Shown: one piece after another, positions 12,691 to 22,409 of the stretch | Position numbering within the stretch: position 1 is the first letter of the stretch | Layout of the letters: every line of letters starts with the position of its first letter | Assembly (NCBI GenBank): GCA_034336665.1 | Contig: JAPFBE010000002.1 | Location: 7,610,146 to 7,674,145 of the forward strand | Direction of reading: 5' to 3' | Source of the DNA: Luscinia megarhynchos | Taxonomy: Eukaryota > Chordata > Aves > Passeriformes > Turdidae | Length of the DNA stretch: 64,000 nt | Position numbers and translations under genes: made by a program | Notes under the pieces: model-generated | Seen by the model: the letters and a program-made list of their open reading frames with translations, nothing else | What the model was told of the DNA's origin: nothing | Databases searched by the model: none

Positions 12691-15542
12691 TGCTGCCGTT
12701 ATTATCCATATACATACTAGTAAAGAACTGTTAATCCCTTTTCTCATATCTTTACCTGAGAGCCCTATAATTTCAAAATTGTAATAATTCAGAGAGAAGG
12801 AGTTTACATTTTCCATTCGTAGGGAGGCCCCTGCCTTCCTCAGCAGACACCTCTCTTTCAAACCAAGACACCATGTCTATTTATACTTTACACCATCTAC
12901 CTATTGTCACATGCATAGCCAATCATTTTGATGTCCATGACTGAAGACATTTCCTTGCAGAAGAAACCACAGAGAAATTTTTGGAACTGATACTTTTATT
13001 TATTTGTAGATATTATTTTATGGCTGTCATGAGATTTTTTGGTCACTGAACTCTAATGATTACATGTTTTAAGGGGGAAATTTAAAGGCAGTACTTCTGT
13101 CAGCAAGCACGCTTGACTTTTACCTCAGCTGAAAACATACAGTGGTATGACTTTGATAATTATATCTGATGATTATTGCCCTAGCATCTTTTCGTATCCA
13201 TTAAATAAATCAGAACCATCCCCTTATGACTCAATATTTGCCAGATGAAATGGATGACTAGAATAAAAGCACAGCAGTAAAATTAATGACACAAGGTAGA
13301 AAAGATTTAAGCAGCTACACAGGCAACTATGAATTCAAAAGTTTACCACCACAGCCTATGTAAATCAGTCAAACAGTAATCATTTGACTAGATTAATAGT
13401 GATCTTTCAATTTGCTTGATTAAATCTAGTAGATGTGAATCATTATTTATGAATAATGATTCATAAAAATCATTATTCATAAATGGTGAAAAAGGCAGTG
13501 CTCAGACCTGGAACCTGGCTTGGTTCGTGAGTTAGAGATGTGCCCAGGAGAATTCATCATGTGTCTTGCCAGAACATACTAGCTCAGCCACAAAAAATTT
13601 CCTCTGGGACAGACAACTCCTTCCAATATTTCAAGTCTCCTGGTGGTATGTAGTTATTCCTGATAGTATCTGATTCCCTTTTTCTAGCAATCAGTGTCAG
13701 TTTTATCTGCAATGTTTTTCACTCTCAAAACCAAAAGTCCAAACCTGTTTCCATCAAAAAGCTGGAATAAGGCAGTGCCTAATATTTGATTAGTATAATA
13801 CAAAACATCTGCAACTGTATTCTCAGCCAATGTAAAATAGCTAAACTTCACTGAAATTTACTGATATATTGCCGATTTATAGAAGCAAATGATCTGGAAC
13901 AATACACTGACTTCTTGACTGACTGAAGCTAGTCAGTCTCAGTTCTGTCAGCTACCTTCAAATCTTTTAATTAACATTTTTCTAAGTGTGGATGTGTGAG
14001 GAAGCTGTGTAAATTATGGGCCGTCAGTTGGTTTCTGCCAACTTAAATCTGGTTCAGTTCACACAGAACATTTGTTTTGATGTTCTCTAACAGCCCTTCA
14101 TAAGCCTTAGTTAATAACCATTCATTTTTTAATTCCTGATTCTTCTTCTTCAAGATATGATCTGTGGTGTATGCTGTATCTCAGGACTAAATACCTGAAA
14201 TCATGACTGCATAGGAATGCCAAGTTGCCCAGGTAAACCACATCTGCTGAATGGACGTAAGAAAAATTTATTTCATATTTAGCTTCTAGCCACTCTGCAA
14301 TCAAGATCCAGCTGATGTGAAAATGTTCCATGGTTACACATATAAACCATGATTTGTGTATTCATATTCACTTCGGCATACTGTTATTATGCAAGTGAAC
14401 TGTTCACTAATCCTTCAGGATAAACATCATGAGAATCCAGTTGTGCCTCCATCTCACCTGTCACAGTCCTAGCAATGCATATTCAGGTTAAGTGCAGTTT
14501 AACTATTAAATGCAGAACAAATTTCCCAATTTAAATGCTGCCACTAGTTCTGGGTATAATTAACACTTTTAAGCTCCTCTCTATTTAGGGTATGCTGAAT
14601 GGTCCGAGCAGGGAAAATTCTTGACCTTTCTTCTTCTACTAGGGAAGGAACTAAGAGACACACTTCCAAACACATTACTGAATAAAGGAAAAACCTACAC
14701 ACCAGCTTGCAAGTGAGTGCAAATTTCCTTCACTAATTAAAGCAGCAACATCAGCTGAGTTAGAGCATCAGATTAACTTTAGAAATGCTCTGTATAACAG
14801 TCTGTAGCAACCAGGAAGATCCCAGCCAAAGTTACTATGGCATTCCTTCTGGACAGGGCTCTTAAAAAAACCATGATGGCCATTTGTAGCTATTCTTCTC
14901 TATACTTTCCTTTCTGTTCATCTCCAAACCTGCTGGCCAGGGTGTGTGGGAGATGGAAATTTGAATTTGTCAGCCCCCTGTATCAAACTAAAAAATGAGA
15001 TGTAGTTTTTATACCTGGTCTCTTCATTCCTGTAAGCTTCCAGTGAAACAAACAAGCACTAAGCTCAAAATACATCCCTAAGGAATTGCTCTACATATGC
15101 TGCCAAAGCTGATGAAGGATACAAACTCTGTCCTTTTTCCAGAGAGGAGGTAACTCTTTGTACAGGTGCAGAGAAGACCAAGAACACTAGCCAGACATCT
15201 TGAGAGACACAAGAGAGGTAAAGGGACATTGGTGAAGAAAGCTGACCCTCTAGCATACCTCTAAGACAAAACAGTCACATCAACTAGAAAGTCAGAGAGA
15301 CTACCATGGAAGTGTGACATTCAAGGGAGCAGATGGCCTCTCCTTTGTCCCATTCTGACACACAGACTTTTTTAAACCTGAAGTCAGGGACCTCCATGCT
15401 AACTATGCCTAAAGCCCTTTCCATCCAAAATCACCCTTTCATGGCCAGTATTCAAATGAGACAACTGTCTGATAGGTTTTCTACTTTTAAGGTGTTCAAC
15501 AACCATGAGTATCTTTTATGACACCAGCCACTGCTTTCTAGC
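12691..15542. other. AT-rich stretch without a supported gene
   Basis: Apart from the hairpin at 13445-13484, nothing recognisable: short frames only, no transposon ends that I could identify. Confidence 0.5.
13445..13484. repeat. Perfect 17-bp inverted repeat (hairpin)
   Basis: ATTTATGAATAATGATT (13445-13461) is followed after a 6-base loop by its exact reverse complement AATCATTATTCATAAAT (13468-13484). The arms are AT-rich. It may be a cruciform-prone spot or a replication-slippage scar. No flanking duplication or terminal-repeat partner suggests a transposon. Confidence 0.9.
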
Positions 15543-15659
15543 ATTAGAACTCAAAATTCTATTTCAATATTTTGCTTTAGCTTTTAAGATTTTTGATTTT
15601 TTTTTAATTAGAACTCAAAATTCTATTTCAATATTTTGCTTTAGCTTTTAAGATTTTTG
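15543..15659. repeat. Identical 53-bp direct duplication, period 64 bp
   Basis: The block starting ATTAGAACTCAAAATTC and ending TTTTAAGATTTTTG occurs at 15543-15595 and again at 15607-15659 with no difference that I can see, separated by an 11-base T-rich spacer. Full identity in otherwise diverged DNA suggests a recent local duplication. Confidence 0.95.
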
Positions 15660-16033
15660 CTTGTTTTCTTTTTTCCCCTCAAGTAGGCACTAAAACCTTT
15701 GTCATTCTCAGAGATTTCCCTCAGAACCATATCACTGTAGGTTCTGGGGCTTTCTGACGAACCAAATCAATTATTTTGCAAATTCCAGCAGACATGTCAG
15801 TTTATAATCAATAATGATATCAAATCTACTTAACGTTCTGTCTACAAACATTTACCTCCACAGAGCTACACATATACTCTTCAGGAATGATTTCACATAA
15901 TCCATGTCTCTGAAAAAATCATAAACTCTTCATTGGCAGCTATTGATCGGAAGCACTGTGAGTTGCAGCTACAAATACATTTCACTACAAATCTTCAGGA
16001 TTGACCAATAGGAGAAAGGAGAAATTTGCCTAC

Positions 16034-16069
<36 letters not shown>

Positions 16070-18090
16070 TATGTAACACTATTCATAAATGAAGTTAAAG
16101 TAGGTGACTGAAAAGTTATAGAAATGTTTCTACGCTGAAGACATGCTTTTCTTGTGGTGGATGTGACAGGTAGTATTTGAAGGAGTGAAATGAATGGTGA
16201 TGCTATTACAAATCTGTTTCAGTACCTTTGTGCTGGTCTTGGTTTTGCTAATGAGCACAACAGTCCCTGCTCCAAAAGTCATGATCAGAATGTAGAGGAA
16301 TGAAACAGACTATGTGAGTCTACTGAGAAGAAGAAAGTCACACTAGAAAAGCTACAAATTCTTACATGCTGCCAGACTGATGCACACCATAGGAAATAAA
16401 ATCAGGATGACAGCAGAATGTCCTTTGCATGGAAGTCTAGGACTCAGCTGCTTTCAAAGCTGCAATGCGAATTCACACAGTGGACGGTATGAGCCTTTCA
16501 GATCCTAAAAATAACTTCTTCTCTGTTTTTACAGTGTTTTCTATAAAGTCCACAAAGTTGGTCTGAGAGAATGTGCTTAATTATTAAACTAGCTGACTAC
16601 CACTACCAACCAGGACTTGTGCATTGTTGAGTCTCTTATATCATCACATGAATGTGATGAAGACACGTGTCATCTCCATACAGCAGGTTTCCTGACTTCA
16701 CGATGACATTCTATTATCAGTGTCCCATAAAACAAATGCCAGAGTTCAGTCACATGGGGTTTATGGTGTTACTTAAAGCTTCTAGGTGAAAGGTACCGAT
16801 TATTCTGGATTGTGAAAGTAATGTTTTTGCAGCTGTAACAGATGGATGAAGAGGTAAGAGTAGAGAATATACCTGACAGCAGACTTGTTTTTCCAAAGGA
16901 TTCCATATATTCACCTTTCTGTCTATGAAAATATACTACCTCTCCCTCCAATCTCTACTTGTTACATCACGGGCCATTAATATTGCCATTACAAGTATGG
17001 TATTTTGTCCAGACCAGTACAAGTACAAGACAGTTATCTTCTATTTTAGCAGTCACCTCTCTCCAACATGTTGAGTATTTGGATAAATACTTAATTTGAT
17101 ACATCCCAAAGCAGAAAATTGCTAAAATGTCTGCATACTTATCAGTCTTTCACTGTGCAAAATTCTTCTTCATAATCCTCCTTTCTTGATGCAATCTGAT
17201 TACAAGCATCTAAGAACAGTTCATACCAAAAATAGGTTGAATAACTATTCCCCTTCTCTCCCCAAAGAATTATGCTGTGACATAATTTGGATTGGAGACA
17301 ATAAGCACCTTACAAAATCACACATCAAAACCCTAAACAGAAACCAAGGCACGTAAAAGGCAAGAGCCAGGTTCTGCCATTCTGCTGTGTTTGCAAAATC
17401 TGCATGAAGCCTCTTTATGCAGAGATAGGAATACACAAGTATGAAGGTAGCAGGGACCGTGAATGAGACAACTCAGTCTCAAAGCCAAAGCATATTAGAA
17501 ACATAAAAAATCATTTCCATGGTAATTTTCTGGAGTTATCAGCTTTGAAATTTCCAAGTACTTTGTAAAACAATCCATCAAGCCTAAATGACTGAATTCA
17601 TTTAAAACATCCAGAAACCCATGAGAAAAATAAGGCAAATATTCAAAAACACCATTTTACCTTTTCATTTTGCCTAAAAACCTTTTCTTCCCTTGGCCTT
17701 AGTTTGTTCTCTTTTCATTTCATCCTTCTACCAACCAGCACTGGATAATGAGATACGACCCTGAGACTGCTTTTTTCTTTCAAAATGGTTTTAATGTAAA
17801 TGTTTGCAGGCTCTAAAATTAAATCAAAATAGTGTAGGATCATTTGTGATTTTCAACAGGGTGCCAAGTTTTTTTCTCATCAATTATTTCCCCTTTCTAC
17901 AACCAAAAAACCAAAAAAAAACAACAAAAAAAACCACCACATTTTTTAGATCTAATGCATTTCCCTTTGGCATTCATGCACATGTTCTCTACTAATCATT
18001 CAGCTGAATCAAATTCATATCTGAATAACAACAAATTATTGCTTGCACAGTTACTGAGGAGGAGTTAATTTTCCCTAATAATCCTTACAT
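15660..18090. other. AT-rich stretch without a supported gene
   Basis: Contains the TA/TG microsatellite at 16034-16069 and an A-rich tract near 17904-17940. No gene or further transposon was recognised. Confidence 0.5.
16034..16069. repeat. (TA)n(TG)n microsatellite
   Basis: About 10 bases of alternating TA run directly into about 13 TG units, a compound dinucleotide repeat likely to vary in length between individuals. Confidence 0.95.
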
Positions 18091-18645
18091 ACTACCCATT
18101 CTGCCCCCAGCCTGGAGCACTGTAGGGGCTTGCTGGGACACACGGCCAGGACTGTAACTTGCTCTTCTCGTATCTCATCCTGTTGGCATAACATCGTCCA
18201 TCCTGCCTGTTCGCATAGCCCTGAAAAGCCTAGTTACTCTCCAGCAAATTGAAACTTCCACCTGATTTGGTGTCATCCCAAATTTACTACTGAGAGTGTG
18301 CCTGACACCCTTGGCCTCATCAGCAGGACAGACCCTGGGAACAGGAGCAGGCCTGGGCACAGGGGACACAGCCAGTGACCGGACACCAGCTGCGTGTGGC
18401 ACCATTCCCCAGCACTCTCTGCACACACCCATCCTGTCAGTTCTTAACCCAGCAAAGGGTGTCCCTGCCCAAGGCCTGGGCTGACGGCTTCTCCACCGCT
18501 GTGCTGTGACAGATGGAGTCAAAGGCTCGGCTCAAGCCCAAGGAGACTCCATCCACTGCTGTTCCCTCACATGCAACTTGGCTCACCCACACCTTGAAGG
18601 ATCAGACTTTGATCAGGCGGGACCTGCCTGTCCTAAAGGCACACT
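18091..18645 (-). mobile_element. CR1 LINE, antisense, left part of a split copy
   Basis: The + strand is the reverse complement of CR1 ORF2. It reads CCCCAGCCTGGAGCAC, TTGGTGTCATCCCAAATTTACT, TTAACCCAGCAAAGGGTG, GGAGTCAAAGGCTCGGCTCA and GATCAGGCGGGACCTGCC in the order of the CR1 consensus. The copy is heavily substituted and carries no usable frame. It breaks off at about 18645, and the same element resumes near 19221, where the next CR1 block (TGGGCTGGGCCTGATCCC) appears. The intervening bases are therefore a later insertion. Confidence 0.85.
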
Positions 18646-19220
18646 TCTCAGGAGATCAAACTCAAGAGAGATGGGCCAACTGAGAGAATCTTTTAAAGAT
18701 GGTTTATTGCCTCATGGCATTAGTCTCGTCGAAGAGTGAGACATTAAAGGTATTTAATTTAATGCCCTAAAATCAGAAGCAGCCTGATTCCTTGTTACAA
18801 TCCCTTATGTTCATTGTTTAAGCAACCACACACTTCTATGAACCTTGGTAACATCTTTTTGCACCAATCATTAATTGCTTTACTTTGACTGGCTTTGGCA
18901 AAATCGGTCATTTTTGACCATTCATAAAAAACTCCACAAACTTACATTGATGCATCTGAAGCTTCTAATTAACTCTATAACCGGTGTTACTGCTGAACCT
19001 TAAAATCTTTTACTGTCTTAGTTAGCATATTGCTTTGATTACATAATGCATTTTTCTGTTGGTTTAAAACATCTTTTTCCTTAAACTATCATGTATTTGT
19101 TTTATGCCTTCTCCATTTTCACTATCTACATTCTCCAAGCTCTCTCCAAGGCCTTAGGTGAAACACTCTGTCCATCTCTACCTGCATGCACAAGGCCCTG
19201 AGAGTCCTGTGCACTCGCAA
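18646..19220 (-). mobile_element. AT-rich insert within CR1, probable solo LTR, antisense
   Basis: About 575 bp of AT-richer DNA separates two adjacent CR1 blocks that are contiguous in the CR1 consensus. Near its left side the + strand reads GATGGTTTATTGCCTCATGG, which on the minus strand is a CAATAAACC-type poly(A) signal. About 75 bp follow it to the insert edge, the layout expected of the R-U5 end of an LTR in minus orientation. I do not recognise the family and cannot fix the exact ends or a target-site duplication, so the LTR call is an inference from position and the poly(A) signal. Confidence 0.45.
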
Positions 19221-19824
19221 TTCCCACGCACATGGGCTGGGCCTGATCCCTGGCATCTCCTCCGTGGGCCGCGTGTGATCGCCCTGCCCATGATCTGCTC
19301 CAGAGCCTTGCTGTGCCCCGAGGTCAGGCTGGCAGCCCTGCAGCTCCCCTCACGCTCCCCACAGCCCTTCTTGGCCGTGGCGCTCACACTGGCACCTCCA
19401 GGCATCTGGGCCCTCCTGGCTGGGCAGGAATGAGCACAATAAAGGATGGGACAGTGGCCCAGCGAGCTCTTCCATGGGCGCCCTCAGCACCCTGGGGAGC
19501 TCCGGGCCAGCCCCACGGACTTGTCAGTGTCTAAGTGGCTCCACAGGTCACTGGTGACTTCCCCCAGGATTGCAGGGGCTCTGGTCTGCTCCCCATCCTG
19601 TGTGCCAGCTTCCAGAAATTCTTGCCCCCTGCATATCCCATCTGGCTGTTGAAGGCTGAGGCAAAGAAGGCATTGCATACCTCAAAGTTTTGCTCATCAT
19701 TTTTGACCATCCACCCTCTTCCCCACATCAATTAAACAAGGTCGATTTTCCTGGGAATTCTAGTGTTTGTAATCTTTTTTAACTAAGACTTTTTATTGTC
19801 TTTGACAGTAGTGGTCAGTTTAAA
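19221..19824 (-). mobile_element. CR1 LINE, antisense, right part of the split copy
   Basis: Continues the CR1 of 18091-18645. The + strand shows in order TGGGCTGGGCCTGATCCC, GCCGCGTGTGATCGCCC, CGAGGTCAGGCTGGCAGCC, GACTTGTCAGTGTCTAAGTG, CTGAGGCAAAGAAGGCATTG and TTTTTATTGTCTTTGACAG, each matching antisense CR1 ORF2. Some internal CR1 segments are missing or shortened, as between about 19385 and 19450. It ends some 250 bp before the promoter motifs of the 502-codon gene. Confidence 0.85.
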
Positions 19825-20074
19825 TACAAAAGGATTTTTTTTTGTTCTGGTGATCTTTTTACCATGCTGGAACACATTCTGGGCTGGGTGGGAAGAACAC
19901 TTAGGCTCATCACAAGGCTTGCATGGAGATGTTTACAGGAGGAACACACAAGGTGTGACAAGAGACATATGCAGGTCATTGTAAGGTGAAGAAGAAGAGT
20001 AGGCAAAGTCGAGGGACAAAGTCTTAAAAAATCACTTTATGCCAAGGGACATCCCCAGTTGAAACTACCTGTAC

Positions 20075-20185
20075 TTTGTGACTTGGGGCAGCTGTGCCCA
20101 CCAGGCCTTTGTGACACAAGGGGGCATCATGCCAAAGAGGCCATTGTGATGCAGGTCAGTGTCATGATTGTGGCGGCTATAAAAG
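20075..20185 (+). promoter_or_regulatory. Putative promoter: repeated TTTGTGAC motifs and TATA box
   Basis: A canonical TATAAAAG lies at 20178-20185, which would put transcription start near 20208-20212 and give a 5' UTR of about 95 bases before the ATG at 20305. Upstream, TTTGTGAC occurs at 20075-20082 and 20108-20115, with a close variant ATTGTGAT at 20143-20150 (spacings 33 and 35 bp). The TGTGAC core resembles a half CRE site, but the binding factor is not known. The block GGCC+TTTGTGAC / GGCC+ATTGTGATG suggests a small tandemly derived module. The TATA position relative to the ORF supports a real transcription unit. Confidence 0.6.
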
Positions 20186-20285
20186 CCTGCAGAGGCCGCT
20201 CCCAGGAGAGCAGCAGTAGCTCTCTGAGGAGCCAGCAGCTTCTCAGGAGGCAGCAGTTTTCCTGCGTGCTCGTTTCTGGCAGTGA

Positions 20286-20294
20286 CAGGTAAAA
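20286..20294 (+). promoter_or_regulatory. Possible splice donor just before the start codon
   Basis: CAG|GTAAAA (20286-20294, cut after 20288) matches the vertebrate donor consensus at most positions and lies 16 bases before the ATG. If used, the ORF would begin inside an intron. If not, it may be a relic of a 5' UTR intron. Only transcript data can tell. Confidence 0.3.
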
Positions 20295-20304
20295 AACGCT
20301 CAAG

Positions 20305-21813
20305 ATGTGGAAGCAGCAGAAGGCGAACACCCAGGGCCAGCCCCGTGAGTGGCAGCCTCTGCTGTACAAACGGCATGGGCCAGCAGAAAGGCAGGGCAAT
20401 CGCCTGTCACCCGTGCAAGCCACACGTGGTGTGTCCCTCTGCACTGGGAGCCAGCTGGCTTGGGAGTACCTGAGAGAATATGAGAGAGTGGAGATCAGGA
20501 AGGTGCAGGAAGGGCATGGCGCCCACACATGCAGCGAGCTGTTGAAAGGCCTGAGCCCATATCTGCATGAGAACAGGCCCGTGGCGTCCAACTGGAGGAA
20601 CTCCAAGTGGATAAGTGCCCGTCGAGAGGCAGAGGGAATTCCTCGGCCAGCCCAGCAAGCTGCGCGTGGCAAGCAGCTGTGCCCAGACGATGATGAGGAG
20701 GCCATGCTGCATCGTCTGCGCAAAAGGAGACAGGAGGTGCAGGAGCTGCGGGAAAAATTCTATGATGAGAGGCTTAGAGCCATCCTCTCCTCCCTGGAGA
20801 AAGACCAAGAAAGACCCACCGAGTCCAGGTGCATCCTCCAGGAAACACCAAACCCCAGCCTGGAGGCAGCAGCAGACTCCTCGAAGCAGCACAGCGCTTG
20901 CAGTGTGACCAAAGGCGCCGCAGCAGAGACACCAAAGCCGTCTGAGCTTGTGTCTCTTGACCAGGTGTTGGCCGAGCTGGGCCCTGCCTCTGGTGACTCG
21001 CTGTCCTGCAATGCTCTCGTCAAGGAGCTACTGGAAAACTGGGACCCAGAAGAGCTCCCTGACAGAGAAGCAGCAGGAGAGAGGGACAGTGAGTCACAGA
21101 GCACCTTCCTTCGCCCACCACCAGACACAGAGGGATGTGTCATCAGGGACATGTCAAGGGACACCCCAGAACTTGCTGCAGACTCCCAGGGGACACAGAA
21201 AACAGCGGGCTTCACCAAAGTCTCAGCAGGAGAGGCACAAAACCATGCAAATGTGTTGACACACCAGTGCTCTGAATCTGGCAACTCTCCAGCCTGCGAT
21301 GCTCTTCTGAACGATCTCCTGGAGACGTGGGAGGAGGGAGAGTTCCAGGACAGAGCAGAGGCAGGCCTGAGGGACAGCGAGCCAGAGAGCGTGTTGTCTC
21401 TCCCACTGCAAGAAGAAGAGGAAGAGACAGCACCGTCTCCTCTGGCCAGCAGTCCCTCTGAGGAGGGGCACAGCGAGCCTCTCCCCACGGCACTGCCCCA
21501 AGACGCCGAGCTGGTGGCGGTTTGCGCCTCTCCTGCCGATGTCGCAGCCGAGCCAGAGCCAGCAGGGAAGCAGGCTGTCTGTGCCCAGGCCGTCCCTTCC
21601 CAGGAGAAGCCCTGCGAGGATGGGGCGCCGGCAGGGGCTCGCCCGGTGCCCGCCCAGGCCCTGGCAGGCAGTGTTCCTGCTGGCCCCGCTGCCGTGGCCC
21701 CTGTCCCGCAGCCCCCGGCCCCGCGGCCATGGCGCTCCGTCGCCAAGGCGGCCCGGCGGGCTCTGCGCCGCCTTTTCTCCTTGGGCTGCCTCAGGGGGCA
21801 GCCAGAGGAGTGA
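20305..21813 (+). CDS. Uncharacterised acidic 502-aa protein with an internal repeat, single exon
   Basis: This is the only long, credible protein gene in the window. I do not recognise the family. The ATG is the first in frame: a TAA lies at 20290-20292, five codons upstream, and -3 is A. It ends in TGA at 21811. Seen in the protein: a basic N-terminus (1-45); WEYLREYERVEIRKVQEG (53-70); a charged, probably helical or coiled-coil region at about 129-168 (RLRKRRQEVQELREKFYDER); repeat A at about 228-270 (SCNALVKELLENW core) and repeat B at about 324-366 (ACDALLNDLLETW core); a Glu-run (369-374); a Pro/Ala/Glu-rich part (375-475); and a basic helix-like tail, RPWRSVAKAARRALRRLF (474-491). There is no signal peptide or membrane span. 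A TATA box sits about 125 bp upstream and a weak poly(A) signal about 135 bp downstream. A broken partial copy follows at 22410-22712, so it belongs to a duplicating family. Function is unknown. The tail could bind nucleic acid, membrane or a partner protein, which is inference. An open 386-codon antisense frame is a compositional shadow. Confidence 0.75.
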   Translation: MWKQQKANTQGQPREWQPLLYKRHGPAERQGNRLSPVQATRGVSLCTGSQLAWEYLREYERVEIRKVQEGHGAHTCSELLKGLSPYLHENRPVASNWRNSKWISARREAEGIPRPAQQAARGKQLCPDDDEEAMLHRLRKRRQEVQELREKFYDERLRAILSSLEKDQERPTESRCILQETPNPSLEAAADSSKQHSACSVTKGAAAETPKPSELVSLDQVLAELGPASGDSLSCNALVKELLENWDPEELPDREAAGERDSESQSTFLRPPPDTEGCVIRDMSRDTPELAADSQGTQKTAGFTKVSAGEAQNHANVLTHQCSESGNSPACDALLNDLLETWEEGEFQDRAEAGLRDSEPESVLSLPLQEEEEETAPSPLASSPSEEGHSEPLPTALPQDAELVAVCASPADVAAEPEPAGKQAVCAQAVPSQEKPCEDGAPAGARPVPAQALAGSVPAGPAAVAPVPQPPAPRPWRSVAKAARRALRRLFSLGCLRGQPEE

Positions 21814-21946
21814 GCCCGGCTGCCAGCACCAGGACCATGTCTTATGACGCCCGCTAACCCTGAAGATTCCAGGTCCTGAGTTTTCCCTCTTTCCTTCCCA
21901 CCCTCATCGTTCCCATCCATATGTCTCTACCCCACATTTCCTGTTC

Positions 21947-21952
21947 GATAAA
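21947..21952 (+). promoter_or_regulatory. Candidate weak poly(A) signal
   Basis: GATAAA, a known weaker variant of AATAAA, lies about 135 bases after the stop codon of the 502-codon gene. It is followed by a T/G-rich stretch (about 21959-21980) suitable as a downstream element. No AATAAA occurs between the stop and this point. Confidence 0.4.
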
Positions 21953-22029
21953 TCCTCATTGTTATCTTTGATTGATGGTCTCCTTGGATCCTTGATTCAG
22001 GTAGATGTATCTGGCTTTAATTGCATCTC

Positions 22030-22405
22030 AACATGGGCTCACATCTGCACACTGCAATCAAGCTGTGATCTCCCAGGTGCCCAGCACACAGGGACCGTCA
22101 CCACCCTGGCCGTGCTGGCCACACTAGTGCTGACACAGAAGGCCACGGGGCTGCTGGCCTCCTCACCCACATGGGCACACACCAGCTTAAGTTTGGCCAC
22201 TCTTGGCCAGCACCACCTTTCCCACTGCACAGCTTTCCAGCTGCTCTGCCCTCAGCCTGGAGCACTGTAGGGGCTTGTTGGGACACATGGGCAGGACCAT
22301 GCTTGGTTTTCTTGTATCTCATCCTGCCAGCATCACGCTACCCATCCTGCCTTGTCCGCATGCCCCTGCATATTAAAGCCTCACAAGGTCCTTTCCACAT
22401 CCTCA
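22030..22405 (-). mobile_element. CR1 LINE fragment, antisense
   Basis: The block CAGCCTGGAGCACTGTAGGG followed by GCTTGTTGGGACACATGG and TATCTCATCCTGCCAGCAT is nearly the same as 18109-18215 in the other antisense CR1. Upstream of it the + strand keeps CR1-like GC-rich sequence (GGCCACGGGGCTGCTGGC). It lies between the 502-codon gene and the broken copy of that gene. Edges are approximate. Confidence 0.65.
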
Positions 22406-22409
22406 AGCC

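Noticed and set aside
12141..12784. Overlapping frames of 102-170 codons on both strands
   Set aside because: Several registers are open at once over the same GC-rich bases, which reflects scarcity of AT-rich stop codons and not coding. No domain or splice pattern was seen.
18175..19735. Many frames of 60-115 codons on both strands
   Set aside because: They lie in diverged antisense CR1 sequence and contradict each other. They are not host genes.
20760..21920. 386-codon open frame on the minus strand opposite the 502-codon gene
   Set aside because: It is a compositional shadow in GC-rich coding DNA. It has no promoter of its own, extends past the 3' UTR of the sense gene, and the sense strand has the TATA box, start context and paralogue evidence.
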